Shown here: positions 1 to 9,856 of the stretch, piece by piece
Position numbering within the stretch: the first letter of the stretch is position 1
How the letters are laid out: each line of letters begins with the position of its first letter
Assembly (NCBI GenBank): GCA_021835025.1
Contig: JAKBQY010000020.1
Span: 15,455-61,890 of the forward strand
Origin: Thermoplasmata archaeon
GTDB taxonomy: Archaea > Thermoplasmatota > Thermoplasmata > Thermoplasmatales > Thermoplasmataceae
Reading direction: 5' to 3'
DNA: 46,436 nucleotides
Position numbers and translations under genes: made by a program
The notes under the pieces: model-generated
Databases searched by the model: none
What the model was told of the DNA's origin: nothing
What the model saw: only the letters and a program-made list of their open reading frames with translations

Positions 1-242
1 TAATTTTTAATGCCTGATATACTCAGGAAATTCAAGGTTGGGAATTTGGGTTATTTTCTCTTCCAGTTACTGTGAGATCCTATGCGGTGAAATTTTTGTG
101 GTTCGTAGTAACTGGGTAATACAACACCACTCTCTCTTCCACGCAGGAATTTACAACGTATGCAAGCAAAGTTTCTGCTACTTTTCTAACCATTGATGTC
201 CGCCAAAGTGTCCGATACCAACCCAATTTTTATAAATGTAAC
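1..242. other. Intergenic stretch, no recognisable gene
   Basis: I see no convincing gene. The reverse strand has a 38-codon open stretch at about 80-193 that I cannot match to any family. The GC content is slightly higher than in the AT-rich spacers around it, so it may be the worn edge of a mobile element, but no ends can be defined. Confidence 0.3.
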
Positions 243-428
243 ATTATAAAAATATATAAAAAAATGGTAAAATGAAAGCGAATCTATATCACATGAGAAC
301 ACGATTCCTGTCCACTGGTAGACGTAATTAAAAAAGGGTGGATCACATATAGCTCCATGTATGTCCGTGCCCGTAAAGTCGAATGGCTGAGCATGAAGCC
401 CACGAATTCATTCGTGGGAGGGGGTCAC
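243..428 (+). mobile_element. IS200/IS605-derived mini-element 1
   Basis: A roughly 185-bp non-coding element with the plan of a palindrome-associated transposable element. The left part (about 270-390) is nearly identical to the element at 13694-13907, including the shared block around CCCGTAAAGTCGAATGGCT (370-388). The right end is a perfect 8-bp hairpin, CCCACGAA-TTCA-TTCGTGGG (399-418), followed by GGGGTCAC (421-428). The complete tnpA/tnpB element ends the same way (CCCACG hairpin then GTCAC at 11503). The middle of the putative omega-RNA body is deleted here. The left boundary is inferred from TGTAAC just before 243 and is less certain than the right end. Confidence 0.7.
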
Positions 429-637
429 ATTGATTGGATATATTCCTGGTAATTGAAAAAATGTTTTAATTTTCCCGCGAATTGTGTTTATTTGAGTTTT
501 TCACCTCACATAAACTGAAATAATAATCTTCAATTTTAATGTGTTATTTTTAAAAATTTATTATTATTAAAAATTACAAAAAATATAAATATAATAGAAA
601 TTAAATAATTTATATATGAGAATTAGGCATTATAGAT

Positions 638-650
638 ATATTTAAATATA
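638..650 (+). promoter_or_regulatory. TATA element of the first MFS gene
   Basis: ATATTTAAATATA lies 21-33 bp before the ATG at 671, the spacing expected for an archaeal TATA box driving a leaderless or near-leaderless transcript. No Shine-Dalgarno sequence precedes the ATG. Confidence 0.5.
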
Positions 651-670
651 AGTATGTATTATATTTTTTC

Positions 671-2080
671 ATGATAAACAACAACCAGATGGTCGGTAGA
701 GTTGAAAAATTTGGAATAAATTCTGCAAAGGCCACAACATCACAATTTTTTGGTTTTATGCTGGATGCTTTTGATTTAACGATGATTTTAACAACTGCCC
801 CAGTTCTTGCAGTTGTTTTATTGCCTCCTTCAACAGCATTGTTAGGAGCTTTTACGATAATATTTGCATATTCCCTCACGATCATTTTTAGGCCAGTTGG
901 TTCCGCAATTTTTGGGCATTTTGGTGACAAAATTGGAAGGAAAAAGGATTTAATTATAACAATTATGGGTCTTGGAATATTCAGCACACTAACATCTGCA
1001 TTGCCCACATATGCAAGTGTAGGTGCAATATCATTTATATTATTTGTAATAGTAAGAATGGTTGTTGGCACATTTGCAGGTGGTGAATATGCTGCCGGGC
1101 ATCCGTTTGTAATGGAATGGACACCATTTAAGCATAGGGGTCTTGTAAGTGGTTTTGTTCAGGGTGGGTTCTCCTTTGGTGCCTTACTCGCTGCAGGTAT
1201 AGTTGCACTGTTTATCGGTTATTTTGGTGAGGCTGCAATAAAAGCATACGCCTGGAGATATTTATTTTTAACAACACTGATACCTGTTGTTATTGCATTA
1301 ATAGTAAGATTAACAATGGCAGATACTCCAGCCTTTAGAAATTTAAAAGCTGAGAAAAAGGTTAAAAAGAGTCCTTTTACTGATTTATTCAGAAAAAAAT
1401 ACAGAAAGGATTTCTTCCAGGTTATGATTTACATGACTGGTATGTTTTTCTTTGCATATTCATTATTTGCCTTTGTTCCAACGATACTTGAGCATACGCC
1501 AAGTGTATTTTCACTGGGTGAGGCAACAACAATATATACATATTCCCTGGGCTCTGCATTTTTAGGAGCATTATTGTTTGGTTTTGCGTCGCAGAAGATA
1601 GGGAGGAGAAAGCTTACTTTAATATGGGCAGTTTTAACATTGATATTGACTGTGCCAGTATTTTACGGCGCCTTTTATGGAGCAAAAACGGGCAATTTTG
1701 ATTTAACATTAATATCGGTTCTTTCAATTGGAGCTATCACTCAGGCACCATGGGGTATAATACCTGTATATTTATCCGAAAGGTTTAAAACCTCGATGAG
1801 GTCCTCAGGTGTTGGTTTTGGTTATTCTTCCGGAATATTCATAGGTGGCTGGTTTTCAATTTACGTTCCTTTAATGCATAACTATTTATTCAAAAGCATA
1901 GATACAGTTCAAAACATATGGTTTTCAACAGCTGTATTATTGATGGTAGGGGCGGTAATAATTGGGTTAGGCATGTATATGGGCCCGGAAACACTTGGAA
2001 CACGATTAACACCGGAACTGGATGATGTAAAATCTCAAACGAAAACTAAAATTGCTGAAAAAACTGAAAATAATGAGTAA
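671..2080 (+). CDS. MFS transporter (metabolite:H+ symporter type)
   Basis: A 469-residue polytopic membrane protein with about 12 hydrophobic helices. The N-terminal DAFDLT stretch and the loop motif [11 protein letters not shown] (between helices 2 and 3) are the marks of the sugar/organic-acid symporter branch of the major facilitator superfamily (ShiA/ProP-like). A second copy of the loop, ASQKIGRRK, begins the second half, as expected. The C-terminal tail is polar and Lys/Glu-rich. It is monocistronic: a T-run follows and the next gene has its own upstream AT-rich promoter. The substrate cannot be read from sequence; in an acidophile such carriers often import organic acids or sugars with protons. 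Start chosen because it sits about 26 bp after the TATA box centre. Confidence 0.85.
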   Translation: MINNNQMVGRVEKFGINSAKATTSQFFGFMLDAFDLTMILTTAPVLAVVLLPPSTALLGAFTIIFAYSLTIIFRPVGSAIFGHFGDKIGRKKDLIITIMGLGIFSTLTSALPTYASVGAISFILFVIVRMVVGTFAGGEYAAGHPFVMEWTPFKHRGLVSGFVQGGFSFGALLAAGIVALFIGYFGEAAIKAYAWRYLFLTTLIPVVIALIVRLTMADTPAFRNLKAEKKVKKSPFTDLFRKKYRKDFFQVMIYMTGMFFFAYSLFAFVPTILEHTPSVFSLGEATTIYTYSLGSAFLGALLFGFASQKIGRRKLTLIWAVLTLILTVPVFYGAFYGAKTGNFDLTLISVLSIGAITQAPWGIIPVYLSERFKTSMRSSGVGFGYSSGIFIGGWFSIYVPLMHNYLFKSIDTVQNIWFSTAVLLMVGAVIIGLGMYMGPETLGTRLTPELDDVKSQTKTKIAEKTENNE

Positions 2081-2092
2081 TTTATACATTAA

Positions 2093-2101
2093 TTTTTTTT
2101 T
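2093..2101 (+). terminator. Oligo-T terminator after the MFS gene
   Basis: A run of nine T residues 12 bp after the MFS stop codon and before pyrG. Archaeal RNA polymerase terminates on such coding-strand T-runs without needing a hairpin. A TATA-like element for pyrG follows at about 2107-2116. Confidence 0.4.
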
Positions 2102-2139
2102 AATGAAAAAATTTATTAAACAATTTTTATTATGTTATA

Positions 2140-3750
2140 ATGCATTATATTGTTATAACTGGAGGGGTTATTTCTGGTTTAGGAAAAGGAACAATAACTT
2201 CAGGATTGTCATATCTTTTAAAAAATAGCGGTTTCAATGTTACAAATATTAAAATAGACCCGTATCTGAATTATGATGCAGGTACAATGAACCCGTATCA
2301 GCACGGTGAGGTTTTCGTTCTTGATGATGGTGGTGAAGTAGACCTTGATCTTGGAAATTATGAAAGATTCCTTGATACAAATTTAACATCGAATAATAAT
2401 ATTACAACTGGAAAAATATACAAGGAGGTCATAGAAAAGGAAAGAAGAGGAGATTATTTAGGAAGCACGGTTCAGATTATACCTCATATAACAAATGAAA
2501 TAAAAAATAGAATCAGGAAAGCATCAAACGGGTATGATATTGCCTTAATTGAAGTTGGCGGCACAGTTGGAGATATAGAATCCATGCCATTTTTGGAAGC
2601 ATTGAGGCAGATGAAATCTGAAAGAAATGATGACATAATATTTGGGCATGTAACATTGATACCCGAATCAGGAAATGAACAGAAGACAAAACCAACACAG
2701 CATAGTGTGAAGGAACTCAGGGCCATAGGAATACAACCAGATTTGCTGTTCTGCAGATCTGCGAATCCACTCAATAGTGAATCAAGAAAAAAAATATCGT
2801 TATTTACTGATGTGTTTGAATCTGGTATTATAAGTGTTTATAACGTTGAAAATGTTTATTTTGTACCAGATCTAATGGAGAAACAGCACATACTTGATCG
2901 TATTAAAGAATTGTATAACATGGGGAACCACAAATTTAATTATACTCTGGAAAATTTTGTGAAAAACATTAAAAATCCAAAGGAAAGTGTCAGAATAGGG
3001 ATTATTGGAAAGTATATTGACATGCAGGATGCTTATATAAGCCATAAGGAAGCTTTTTCGCACGTTACTGGCAATACAGGAATAGAAGTAAACATAAAAT
3101 GGATAGATTCAGATAATTTAATTAAATCTACGGATGATTTAAAAGGGCTTGATGGAATTCTCATACCGGGAGGATTTGGATATCGTGGAGTTGAGGGCAA
3201 AATCATGGCTGCAAAATATGCCAGGGAAAATAATATACCATATCTTGGAATATGCCTTGGATTTCAGGTATCCATAATAGAAATTTCCAGGAATCTTGTC
3301 GGTTTAAAAAATGCAAATAGTACAGAATTTGATCCGGGAACAGAATATCCCGTGATCGATATACTCCCGGAACAGAAAAACATCAAGGACCTGGGTGGAA
3401 CAATGCGCCTTGGGTCAAAGAAGGTCCTGATAGATGATAATACCATAGCAAAATCCCTGTATAATAAAAACATGATATATGAAAGGCACAGGCACAGATT
3501 TGAAGTAAATCCAGAGTATATAAAAAATATTGAAGATGCTGGCGTTGTTTTTTCCGGTACGGATGAGGAAAAAATTAGAATGGAAATAATGGAGTTGAAA
3601 GATAGGGATAATTACATTGCTACCCAATATCATGCTGAGTTTAAATCGAGGCCATTGAATCCATCTAAGGTACATTTATATTTTATAAAAAAATCACTGA
3701 AATACAAAAAAACCAATGGAGGTAAAATATATGAAAGAGACATTGAGTGA
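2140..3750 (+). CDS. pyrG: CTP synthase
   Basis: Makes CTP from UTP using ATP and glutamine. The 536-residue length and two-domain plan are normal. The N-terminal synthetase domain starts with [12 protein letters not shown] (residues 5-16), followed by [15 protein letters not shown] and the Mg/UTP-site region with [11 protein letters not shown]. The C-terminal glutaminase domain has the oxyanion strand PGGFGYRG, the nucleophile Cys in LGICLGFQ (about residue 372), and the His/Glu pair in QYHAEF (about 498-500). First gene of a same-strand block; its last codons overlap the start of the next gene by 20 bp, which suggests translational coupling. No oddity seen. Confidence 0.97.
   Translation: MHYIVITGGVISGLGKGTITSGLSYLLKNSGFNVTNIKIDPYLNYDAGTMNPYQHGEVFVLDDGGEVDLDLGNYERFLDTNLTSNNNITTGKIYKEVIEKERRGDYLGSTVQIIPHITNEIKNRIRKASNGYDIALIEVGGTVGDIESMPFLEALRQMKSERNDDIIFGHVTLIPESGNEQKTKPTQHSVKELRAIGIQPDLLFCRSANPLNSESRKKISLFTDVFESGIISVYNVENVYFVPDLMEKQHILDRIKELYNMGNHKFNYTLENFVKNIKNPKESVRIGIIGKYIDMQDAYISHKEAFSHVTGNTGIEVNIKWIDSDNLIKSTDDLKGLDGILIPGGFGYRGVEGKIMAAKYARENNIPYLGICLGFQVSIIEISRNLVGLKNANSTEFDPGTEYPVIDILPEQKNIKDLGGTMRLGSKKVLIDDNTIAKSLYNKNMIYERHRHRFEVNPEYIKNIEDAGVVFSGTDEEKIRMEIMELKDRDNYIATQYHAEFKSRPLNPSKVHLYFIKKSLKYKKTNGGKIYERDIE
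3718..3723 (+). promoter_or_regulatory. Ribosome binding site fixing the SCP2-gene start
   Basis: GGAGGT lies inside the end of pyrG, 7 bp before the ATG at 3731. It argues for that ATG rather than the in-frame ATG at 3716, which would overlap the site itself. Confidence 0.6.
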
Positions 3751-4063
3751 ATTAATAGGGAAATCAAATAATAAGATAGCTACTGACCCAGCATATTCTA
3801 AAAAACTTGCTTCGGTGAATAAAACGATATGCATCACCTTTGATAATAAGGATTCATATTCTTTTAAAATTGAAAACAACCATATAAGTGAGCCAATAGA
3901 AAAAAAGGAAGATGCCGACATTTCCGTTGATGTAAGCTCTGATATATTCAATAAAATACTCTCAAAGGAAGTTAATGCTATGGATGCATACATGAAGGGA
4001 CAGTTGAAAATTAAGGCGTCATTGATGGATAAACTGCTGTTAAGTGAAATTTTAAAGTCATGA
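3731..4063 (+). CDS. SCP2-domain (sterol carrier protein-like) small protein
   Basis: A 110-residue protein made of one SCP2 fold. Recognisable elements are the strand [15 protein letters not shown], the strand [16 protein letters not shown], and the closing segment [20 protein letters not shown], which is the conserved (M-x-A-F-x-x-G-x-(L/I)-K-I-x-G) block of the family. SCP2 domains form a hydrophobic tunnel that binds lipids or acyl-CoA. Archaea have no sterols, so the ligand here is presumably an isoprenoid or acyl chain, which is inference. It overlaps pyrG by 20 bp and its stop is followed after one base by the DP2 start, so it is embedded in a nucleotide/replication operon. Confidence 0.8.
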   Translation: MKETLSELIGKSNNKIATDPAYSKKLASVNKTICITFDNKDSYSFKIENNHISEPIEKKEDADISVDVSSDIFNKILSKEVNAMDAYMKGQLKIKASLMDKLLLSEILKS

Positions 4064-4064
4064 A

Positions 4065-7000
4065 ATGATTGATAAAAAACTTGAAAATTATAACAATTCA
4101 ATACGGAAAAAGGTTGAAAGATGCTATGAAATAGCAAGAGAGGCAAGGTCTCTGGGAAAGGATATATCCACTAATGTTGAAATACCTCTTGCAAATGATA
4201 TGGCGGAACGTGTTGAGGAGCTCATCCATATAAAGGGGATAGCAAACGATATAAGAAAAATGTCAGAAACGATGTCAAGGGAAGAGATCTCACTTTATGT
4301 TTCGAAAAAGGTCACAGACATGATCAGTGATCCCAATGAGGCCCTTGAAAAAGCTGTAAGAGTTGGACTGGCGGTTCTCACTGAGGGGATTCTGGTGGCT
4401 CCTCTTGAAGGCATAAAAGAGGTAAGGATAGTAAAAAATGATGATGGAACTGATTATGCTGATATTGTCTATTCCGGCCCAATTAGAAGTGCTGGTGGTA
4501 CAGCCCAGGCACTGAGTGTTTTAATCACGGATATAGTTAGAAGGCAACTGGGCATAGGCTCATTTAAAGCCACAGATGAGGAGGTTGAAAGATACATTGA
4601 AGAGGTACAGGCATACAACAGGAGAAAACACCTACAATATTTACCTTCAAATGACGAGATAAGGCTGGTTATAAGAAATTCTCCAGTGATGATTGACGGT
4701 GAGGGGAGTGAGGAAGAGGAAATATCTGGCCACAGGGACATGAAAAGAATAAGGACAAACAACATCCGTGGTGGTATGTGCCTTGTCCTTTGCGAGGGAC
4801 TGATCCAGAAAGCGAAAAAAGTATTGAAATATACAAACATTATGAATCTCAGAGAATGGGACATACTTGAAAATATTGGCAAAAATAAAAAGGAAGAAAA
4901 AAATGATAAGGGCGAAAAATATTTGAGGGATATAATCGCAGGACGACCCGTTTTTGGTTATCCAAACAGGCCCGGTGGTTTCAGGCTAAGGTACGGTAGG
5001 TCCAGATTATCCGGTCTTGCGGCGGCATCCATACATCCAGTAACAATGAAAATTCTTGATGATTTCATAGCAATAGGATCACAAATTAAAATCGAATTGC
5101 CAGGCAAGGCTGCAGCAATAACTCCCTGCGATACAATTGACCCCCCTATGGTTCTTTTAAAAAATGGAGACCATATTAAGGTAAGATCAATAGAGCAGGC
5201 AGATAGAATAAGGGAGGATATTGAACAGATTACAGATCTTGGGGAGATACTGGTTGCCTATGGCGATTTTCTGGAAAACAACCATAAACTTGTGCGGTCT
5301 CCCTTTACCATAGAATGGTGGATGTATTATTTACCGGAAGAACTTGAAAAATACACAAAAACTATTCCAAATCAATTTGAGGCTGTTGAAATCTCAAGAA
5401 AATACATGATACCCCTGCATCCGGAATATGATTATTACTGGCATGATATAACCGTTGATGAATTAAAATTCCTTATCAACTATTTGAAAAAAGGTGAATT
5501 AATCGATAACAAACTTCACATAAGCAAAGATGTTAAACAGATTTTAATCAAGCTTGGTATAGAGTTTAAGGCATTTGAAAATGATCTGGAAATTTACAAT
5601 TACTATCCATTTATTGTTTCCCTGGGTTTTGACGTGGATCATAACCAGGTAAAGCAAATTAAAGAAGCATTAGATTTTTCGGATACAGTGATTGCAGTAA
5701 ATGAGCTTTCAGGCATAGAAATAAAGCCCAGAGCACCTATTAGAGTAGGCGCAAGACTCGGAAGACCTGAAAAAGCGGGGGACCGGAAAATGAAACCAAA
5801 GGTCCACTCACTATTCCCAATTTTAAATTATGGGGATAATAGAAGATCGATACTTTTAGCGGCAAAGAATAAAAGCGAATACAGGCTTGAACTAAACGCC
5901 AGGAAATGTAAAAACTGCGGAAATGAAACTCCATTTACAATATGTGATATGTGCGGTTCTGTAACATATGATGAAAAAACAATAAAAAAACTTGATATAA
6001 AACTTTTCAACGTTCTTGAAAAGGCAGAAAATAGGCTGGGTATTTATGATATCAAAGAACTGAAGGGCGTAAAAAAACTGATGTCGAATAATAGTGTTGT
6101 TGAACCACTGGAAAAGGGAATATTGAGATCAAAACACGGCATAAGCATAAATAAAGATGGTACGTGCAGATATGATATGTCAGATATACCCATTACACAT
6201 TTCAGGAAATCAGAAGTGCAGCTTGACAGTGAAAAGCTTATCAGGCTGGGATATCCTGATCTGGAAGTAAACGAGATTTACCCACAGGATATCATTATAC
6301 CTGAGGATTCTGCCAAATATATGTTGAATATTGCAAACTTTATAGATGAGCTGTTGGTTAAATATTACAATATGGAGCCTTATTACATGTGCAATACAAT
6401 AGATGATCTAATTGGCCATATAGTAATTGGGCTTGCTCCCCACACATCTGGTGGAATTGTAAGCCGTATTATCGGCTTTTCCAAGGTCAGTGGCTGCTAT
6501 GCGCATCCCTTTTACCATGCTGCCAAAAGGAGAAACTGTGATGGTGATGAAGACAGCATTATGTTGTTGCTTGACGGGCTTTTAAATTTTTCAAAAAGTT
6601 ATTTGCCATCAACCACCGGTGGATTGATGGATGCACCACTTGTTCTGACAATGGTTCTCGATCCGGCGGAGGTAGACAAGGAAGCATTGAACATTGATAC
6701 CTTATACCGGTATCCACTGGAATTCTATGAAGAAACGGAAAAGAACAATCCACCCTCTGTTGTGGAAAAAATCATGAAAACAATGAAAATAAAAATTGAA
6801 GATGATAATACCTATATGGATTCTGGTTTTTCCTTCGATACAGCTGATTTAAATGGAGGCACACTTGTATCTGCATATAAAACAATTGGTTCTATGGAAG
6901 AAAAAATAGAAAAGCAGCTTGGGCTTGCGAAAAAATTAATTTCTGTTGATGAAAATGATGTTGCTGCAAGGGTTATATCTTCACATTTCCTGCCAGATAT

Positions 7001-7307
7001 GTTTGGAAACATGAGAAGTTTTTTCACGCAGGAATTCAGATGCACAAAATGTAATTCCAAGTTCAGGAGAGTACCCCTATCAGGAAAATGCCTCAAATGC
7101 GGATCGGATAATATAATATTAACTATACATTATGGAAGCATAGTAAAATATCTGAAGGAAACAGAAAAAGTAATGGGCGAATTTAAGCTTCCGGAATATT
7201 TGCAATCCCAGATAAAAAGATTGGTAAATTCAATAAATGATACGTTTGAAAAAACTGGGGAGGAAGATATTCACGAGGACCCATTAACACTGGAATCGTT
7301 TAAATAA
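4065..7307 (+). CDS. polC: DNA polymerase D large subunit DP2
   Basis: Catalytic subunit of the archaeal family D replicative polymerase, which works with the exonuclease subunit DP1 (not in this window). 1080 residues, at the short end for the family. Features in order: N-terminal DP2 domain; NSPVMIDGEGSEEEE near residue 204; GGTAQALS near 143; a first zinc site CKNCG...CDMCG (about 615-631); the catalytic acidic motif N-C-DGDED (about 824-830) followed by LLLDGLLNFSKSYLP; and a C-terminal zinc site CTKC...CLKC (about 992-1011). No intein interrupts the DGDED region, a site where some Thermococcales carry one. It is followed 19 bp later by the GPN GTPase gene. Confidence 0.97.
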   Translation: MIDKKLENYNNSIRKKVERCYEIAREARSLGKDISTNVEIPLANDMAERVEELIHIKGIANDIRKMSETMSREEISLYVSKKVTDMISDPNEALEKAVRVGLAVLTEGILVAPLEGIKEVRIVKNDDGTDYADIVYSGPIRSAGGTAQALSVLITDIVRRQLGIGSFKATDEEVERYIEEVQAYNRRKHLQYLPSNDEIRLVIRNSPVMIDGEGSEEEEISGHRDMKRIRTNNIRGGMCLVLCEGLIQKAKKVLKYTNIMNLREWDILENIGKNKKEEKNDKGEKYLRDIIAGRPVFGYPNRPGGFRLRYGRSRLSGLAAASIHPVTMKILDDFIAIGSQIKIELPGKAAAITPCDTIDPPMVLLKNGDHIKVRSIEQADRIREDIEQITDLGEILVAYGDFLENNHKLVRSPFTIEWWMYYLPEELEKYTKTIPNQFEAVEISRKYMIPLHPEYDYYWHDITVDELKFLINYLKKGELIDNKLHISKDVKQILIKLGIEFKAFENDLEIYNYYPFIVSLGFDVDHNQVKQIKEALDFSDTVIAVNELSGIEIKPRAPIRVGARLGRPEKAGDRKMKPKVHSLFPILNYGDNRRSILLAAKNKSEYRLELNARKCKNCGNETPFTICDMCGSVTYDEKTIKKLDIKLFNVLEKAENRLGIYDIKELKGVKKLMSNNSVVEPLEKGILRSKHGISINKDGTCRYDMSDIPITHFRKSEVQLDSEKLIRLGYPDLEVNEIYPQDIIIPEDSAKYMLNIANFIDELLVKYYNMEPYYMCNTIDDLIGHIVIGLAPHTSGGIVSRIIGFSKVSGCYAHPFYHAAKRRNCDGDEDSIMLLLDGLLNFSKSYLPSTTGGLMDAPLVLTMVLDPAEVDKEALNIDTLYRYPLEFYEETEKNNPPSVVEKIMKTMKIKIEDDNTYMDSGFSFDTADLNGGTLVSAYKTIGSMEEKIEKQLGLAKKLISVDENDVAARVISSHFLPDMFGNMRSFFTQEFRCTKCNSKFRRVPLSGKCLKCGSDNIILTIHYGSIVKYLKETEKVMGEFKLPEYLQSQIKRLVNSINDTFEKTGEEDIHEDPLTLESFK

Positions 7308-7326
7308 AAATAAGAAATAACGATGT

Positions 7327-8106
7327 ATGATAGGATCTTTATTTGTTACCGGACCTGCGGGTACTGGAAAATCAACCTTTTGTGGAGCGTTCAAAGATTG
7401 GCTTATACAGAATGATTATGATGTAATTATAGTAAATCTTGACCCAGGGGCGGAATATTTGCCATACCAGCCGGATATAGATGTTAGGGAGATGATATCG
7501 CTAAACGATATAATGAACCAGTATTCACTTGGTCCAAATGGTGCACAGATAGTGGCTTCAGACCTCATAATAGATAATGCACAAAAAATAAAAGATAAAC
7601 TCGATTTATATGAGGATTATTATGTTATATTTGACACGCCAGGCCAGATAGAACTGTTTGCTTTCAGGCCAAGCAGTCCCCTGATTGTTGAGGCTCTTAC
7701 TGGAAAGAAGGGTATGCTGGCATTTATTTCAGATGCAATATTATCAAACATACCATCGGGTTTTATATCTCAGAAAATGTTATTTGGATCAGTTTTTTCA
7801 AGATTTTATGTTCCCATGATTTTTGTTCTGAATAAGATAGACCTTATAGGGAAAGAAGATGTGGAAAAAATTAAAAGTTGGGAGGAGTACCCTGACCTTT
7901 TATATGATGAATTTGAAAATGAAAGGGGAGAGATAATGAAGGATTATTTTCTAAATGTAATCAATGCTTTCAAGCAATCGGATATAATAAACAAGGTATC
8001 GCCAGTTTCATCAAAGGATATGTTTGGTTTTGATGATATTTATTCCGATATGGCCAATTACTTCCTGGGTGGAGAGGATACAGATACCGGGTATAAGGAT
8101 GAATAA
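7327..8106 (+). CDS. GPN-loop GTPase (archaeal Gpn1-like)
   Basis: Homodimeric GTPase of the SIMIBI class; eukaryotic relatives help assemble and import RNA polymerase II, and the archaeal role is not settled. 259 residues. Visible motifs: Walker A GPAGTGKST (8-16), NLDPGAEYLPYQPDIDVRE, the signature Gly-Pro-Asn in LGPNG (about 69-71), switch II DTPGQIE (about 107-113), and the guanine-specificity motif NKID (about 168-171). Last gene of the pyrG-SCP2-polC-GPN block; it ends head-on against the isochorismatase-fold gene with no gap. Confidence 0.93.
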   Translation: MIGSLFVTGPAGTGKSTFCGAFKDWLIQNDYDVIIVNLDPGAEYLPYQPDIDVREMISLNDIMNQYSLGPNGAQIVASDLIIDNAQKIKDKLDLYEDYYVIFDTPGQIELFAFRPSSPLIVEALTGKKGMLAFISDAILSNIPSGFISQKMLFGSVFSRFYVPMIFVLNKIDLIGKEDVEKIKSWEEYPDLLYDEFENERGEIMKDYFLNVINAFKQSDIINKVSPVSSKDMFGFDDIYSDMANYFLGGEDTDTGYKDE

Positions 8107-8676
8107 TCAAAAATATTTTTCCATATCCCTTGTATCAATCACGGGAAGAATCTGGGCAATCATTTCAAGCGATTGAAAATACAATCTTTCAGAATATGTT
8201 GAGGATGCATCGGAAACAACGTATGTATTGAATTCCCGCACATAGGATTCAAATGAGCTCACAAATATATCGGTATCTGTAAAGAAACCACACATCAATA
8301 ATGTATTTCTTTTATACCCCCTCAAGATATCTTCAATATTGGTATGGTAAAATATATCCTCCTTAAAGGTTTTTATAATATTTTCAGGTATAATTTTTTT
8401 GTTGAATTCATCAATAAATTTACCGTCCATATTGGATTCTGGTGCTCTGTTGTTCAGCCGCCTTTTATTCATGCTATTCCTGAAATTGTCCAATTTTTCA
8501 TTGGTTATATTATAATTAAGATCTCTCTGCGTGAATAAAAATGGCACATTAAATTTCTTGGAATAAGAATTCAGATAATCGATTCCCATTATAAATTCCA
8601 TTTTGCTAAATACATTTTTAAAAAACATATTGTCGTAATTTATCATAATTATTATGGAATCATCTGGATTGAACAT
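8107..8676 (-). CDS. Isochorismatase-fold protein with degenerate active site
   Basis: A 189-residue protein of the cysteine-hydrolase (isochorismatase/nicotinamidase) superfamily. The fold is recognisable from the first strand IIIMINYDNMFF, the FLFTQRDLN strand, and the GFFTDTDIFVSSFESYVREF-type segment followed by VVSDASST. In active members the first strand ends in a catalytic Asp (IDMQ-type) and the GxxTdxCV segment holds the nucleophile Cys. Here those positions appear to be Asn (INYDN) and Phe (TDTDIFV), so hydrolase activity is doubtful. It may be a binding protein or a pseudoenzyme. It is transcribed towards the GPN gene, with its own start near a TATA-rich stretch shared with tRNA-Leu. 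Confidence 0.7.
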   Translation of the reverse strand: MFNPDDSIIIMINYDNMFFKNVFSKMEFIMGIDYLNSYSKKFNVPFLFTQRDLNYNITNEKLDNFRNSMNKRRLNNRAPESNMDGKFIDEFNKKIIPENIIKTFKEDIFYHTNIEDILRGYKRNTLLMCGFFTDTDIFVSSFESYVREFNTYVVSDASSTYSERLYFQSLEMIAQILPVIDTRDMEKYF

Positions 8677-8720
8677 ATAACCTTATTATTCGATAGTATT
8701 TTTTATTTATGAAATGAAAA

Positions 8721-8731
8721 CTATTTATAAA
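8721..8731 (+). promoter_or_regulatory. Promoter of tRNA-Leu
   Basis: CTATTTATAAA ends 22 bp before the first base of the mature tRNA, correct for an archaeal TATA box with a short 5' leader. Confidence 0.5.
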
Positions 8732-8753
8732 TTCTAAATATAGACCATAATGG

Positions 8754-8837
8754 GCGGAGATTGCCGAGCTAGGAAAAGGTGATGGATTTAGGGTCCATTT
8801 TCGTAGGAATTCGGGGGTTCAAATCCCCCTCTCCGCA
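8754..8837 (+). tRNA. tRNA-Leu(TAG)
   Basis: Class II tRNA with a long variable arm. Acceptor stem GCGGAGA/TCTCCGC pairs perfectly with A as discriminator. The anticodon stem ATGGA/TCCAT encloses the loop TTTAGGG, giving anticodon TAG. The T arm is GGGGG-TTCAAAT-CCCCC. No intron is visible. The left end of the IS200/IS605 element begins 26 bp downstream. Confidence 0.95.
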
Positions 8838-8846
8838 TCCCCTAAT

Positions 8847-9794
8847 GTGTTTAATGCTTTAACAAAATTGAGCGAGAAATCCCCTTCTGAAACAGTAGAT
8901 CAAAAATTTAATCTTAGTTTGTTAGACAGCTATTTTAACTCTTCAGACAATAGTGGGGCCTGGATAAATGAGTATCTCATAGCAGCCTTGAGAGATACGG
9001 GCAGGCTTGCAAAACCCCTCATCATGGCCATGGACTGGCATGATGAGATGTACTACGGTTCCCTGGACGCAGAAGGCATAATAGGCACAAAGAACAGCAG
9101 GGGTACAAACTATGCCTATGAATACTGTTCGGCATCGGTGGTCATTAAGGGCATCAGGTTTGTCATTGCCGTAATTCCTGTGGAACAGAGAAACATACTG
9201 GAAATGGTCTCCTCCCTGCTGGACACAATCACGGCACATGGCATACGCATAAGACTGCTTCTTTTTGATGGTGGATTCTATTCCATAGACCTGATCAGGC
9301 ATCTTGTTGCAGGAAGGATGGAATTCATCATGCATTCCCCAAAGCTGAAGAGGCAGTGCGGTGACAATGAGACTGATAGAATACACACCACGGGTTCACA
9401 CAGCAGGAGAAAGGATCAGCAGGCAACGTTCCGTCTTGTGTCAGTGTATGGAAGAAACAGGAAGGGTAGGATCCTGTACACATTTGCCACCAACACAGAC
9501 CTGCAACCGAAGGATGTGCTGAGGATGTTCAAGAAGAGATGGGGAATAGAGACAGGATATAAAATGATCAGGAAGTTCCTTGCAAAGACAACGTCAAAGA
9601 GACGAAACATCAGGCTGCTCTACTTCTATCTTGCAGTACTTCTCTACAATCTATGGGTTCTCATGAATATAATAAGCAGGGTCAGGATAATAGCCGATGT
9701 AATGAAAGCGCTGGTATCGGCATCGCTCATAAGAACGAATCCAATTGTTACGGCACTAATCCCATCAAACAGTCAGTCTGGAGGCGATTTTTGA
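8847..9794 (+). CDS. DDE transposase of the nested IS (IS4/ISH3-like)
   Basis: A DDE-type transposase of up to 315 residues. Probable catalytic elements are the Asp in AMDWHDEMY, the Asp in LLFDGGFYS, and the Glu in W-GIETGYKMIR, with the Tyr/Lys/Arg that typically follow. The stop codon lies inside the right inverted repeat. The first 15 codons fall outside the left inverted repeat, so they are IS605 left-end sequence; an element-borne start would have to be a non-ATG codon such as TTG at 8919. The N-terminus may therefore be shortened compared with the family. The exact IS family is uncertain; base composition is more GC-rich than the neighbouring genes. Confidence 0.8.
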   Translation: MFNALTKLSEKSPSETVDQKFNLSLLDSYFNSSDNSGAWINEYLIAALRDTGRLAKPLIMAMDWHDEMYYGSLDAEGIIGTKNSRGTNYAYEYCSASVVIKGIRFVIAVIPVEQRNILEMVSSLLDTITAHGIRIRLLLFDGGFYSIDLIRHLVAGRMEFIMHSPKLKRQCGDNETDRIHTTGSHSRRKDQQATFRLVSVYGRNRKGRILYTFATNTDLQPKDVLRMFKKRWGIETGYKMIRKFLAKTTSKRRNIRLLYFYLAVLLYNLWVLMNIISRVRIIADVMKALVSASLIRTNPIVTALIPSNSQSGGDF

Positions 9795-9801
9795 TCTACT
9801 G
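8893..9801 (+). mobile_element. 909-bp DDE insertion sequence nested in the IS605 left end
   Basis: Bounded by perfect 15-bp inverted repeats CAGTAGATCAAAAAT (8893-8907) and ATTTTTGATCTACTG (9787-9801). GAAA occurs on both sides (8889-8892 and 9802-9805), consistent with a 4-bp target duplication. Removing the element rejoins a normal IS605 left end. The same 15-bp repeats bound the deleted copy at 19311-19473 and end the relic at 45494. Confidence 0.88.
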
Positions 9802-9856
9802 GAAAGGGATGGGATTAAAGCGAAATCCTTATACTGCAGGAGGAAATACTACAACT

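Noticed and set aside
80-193. 38-codon reverse ORF near the left edge
   Set aside because: Too short, no recognised motif and no clear promoter; kept only as a remark on the spacer.
6500-6600. Possible intein in the DP2 catalytic region
   Set aside because: The DGDED region is continuous with normal flanking residues; no insertion is present.
9653-9856. N-terminal extension of tnpA by 68 codons
   Set aside because: The extension is antiphase reading of the nested IS; the TnpA fold starts at 9857.
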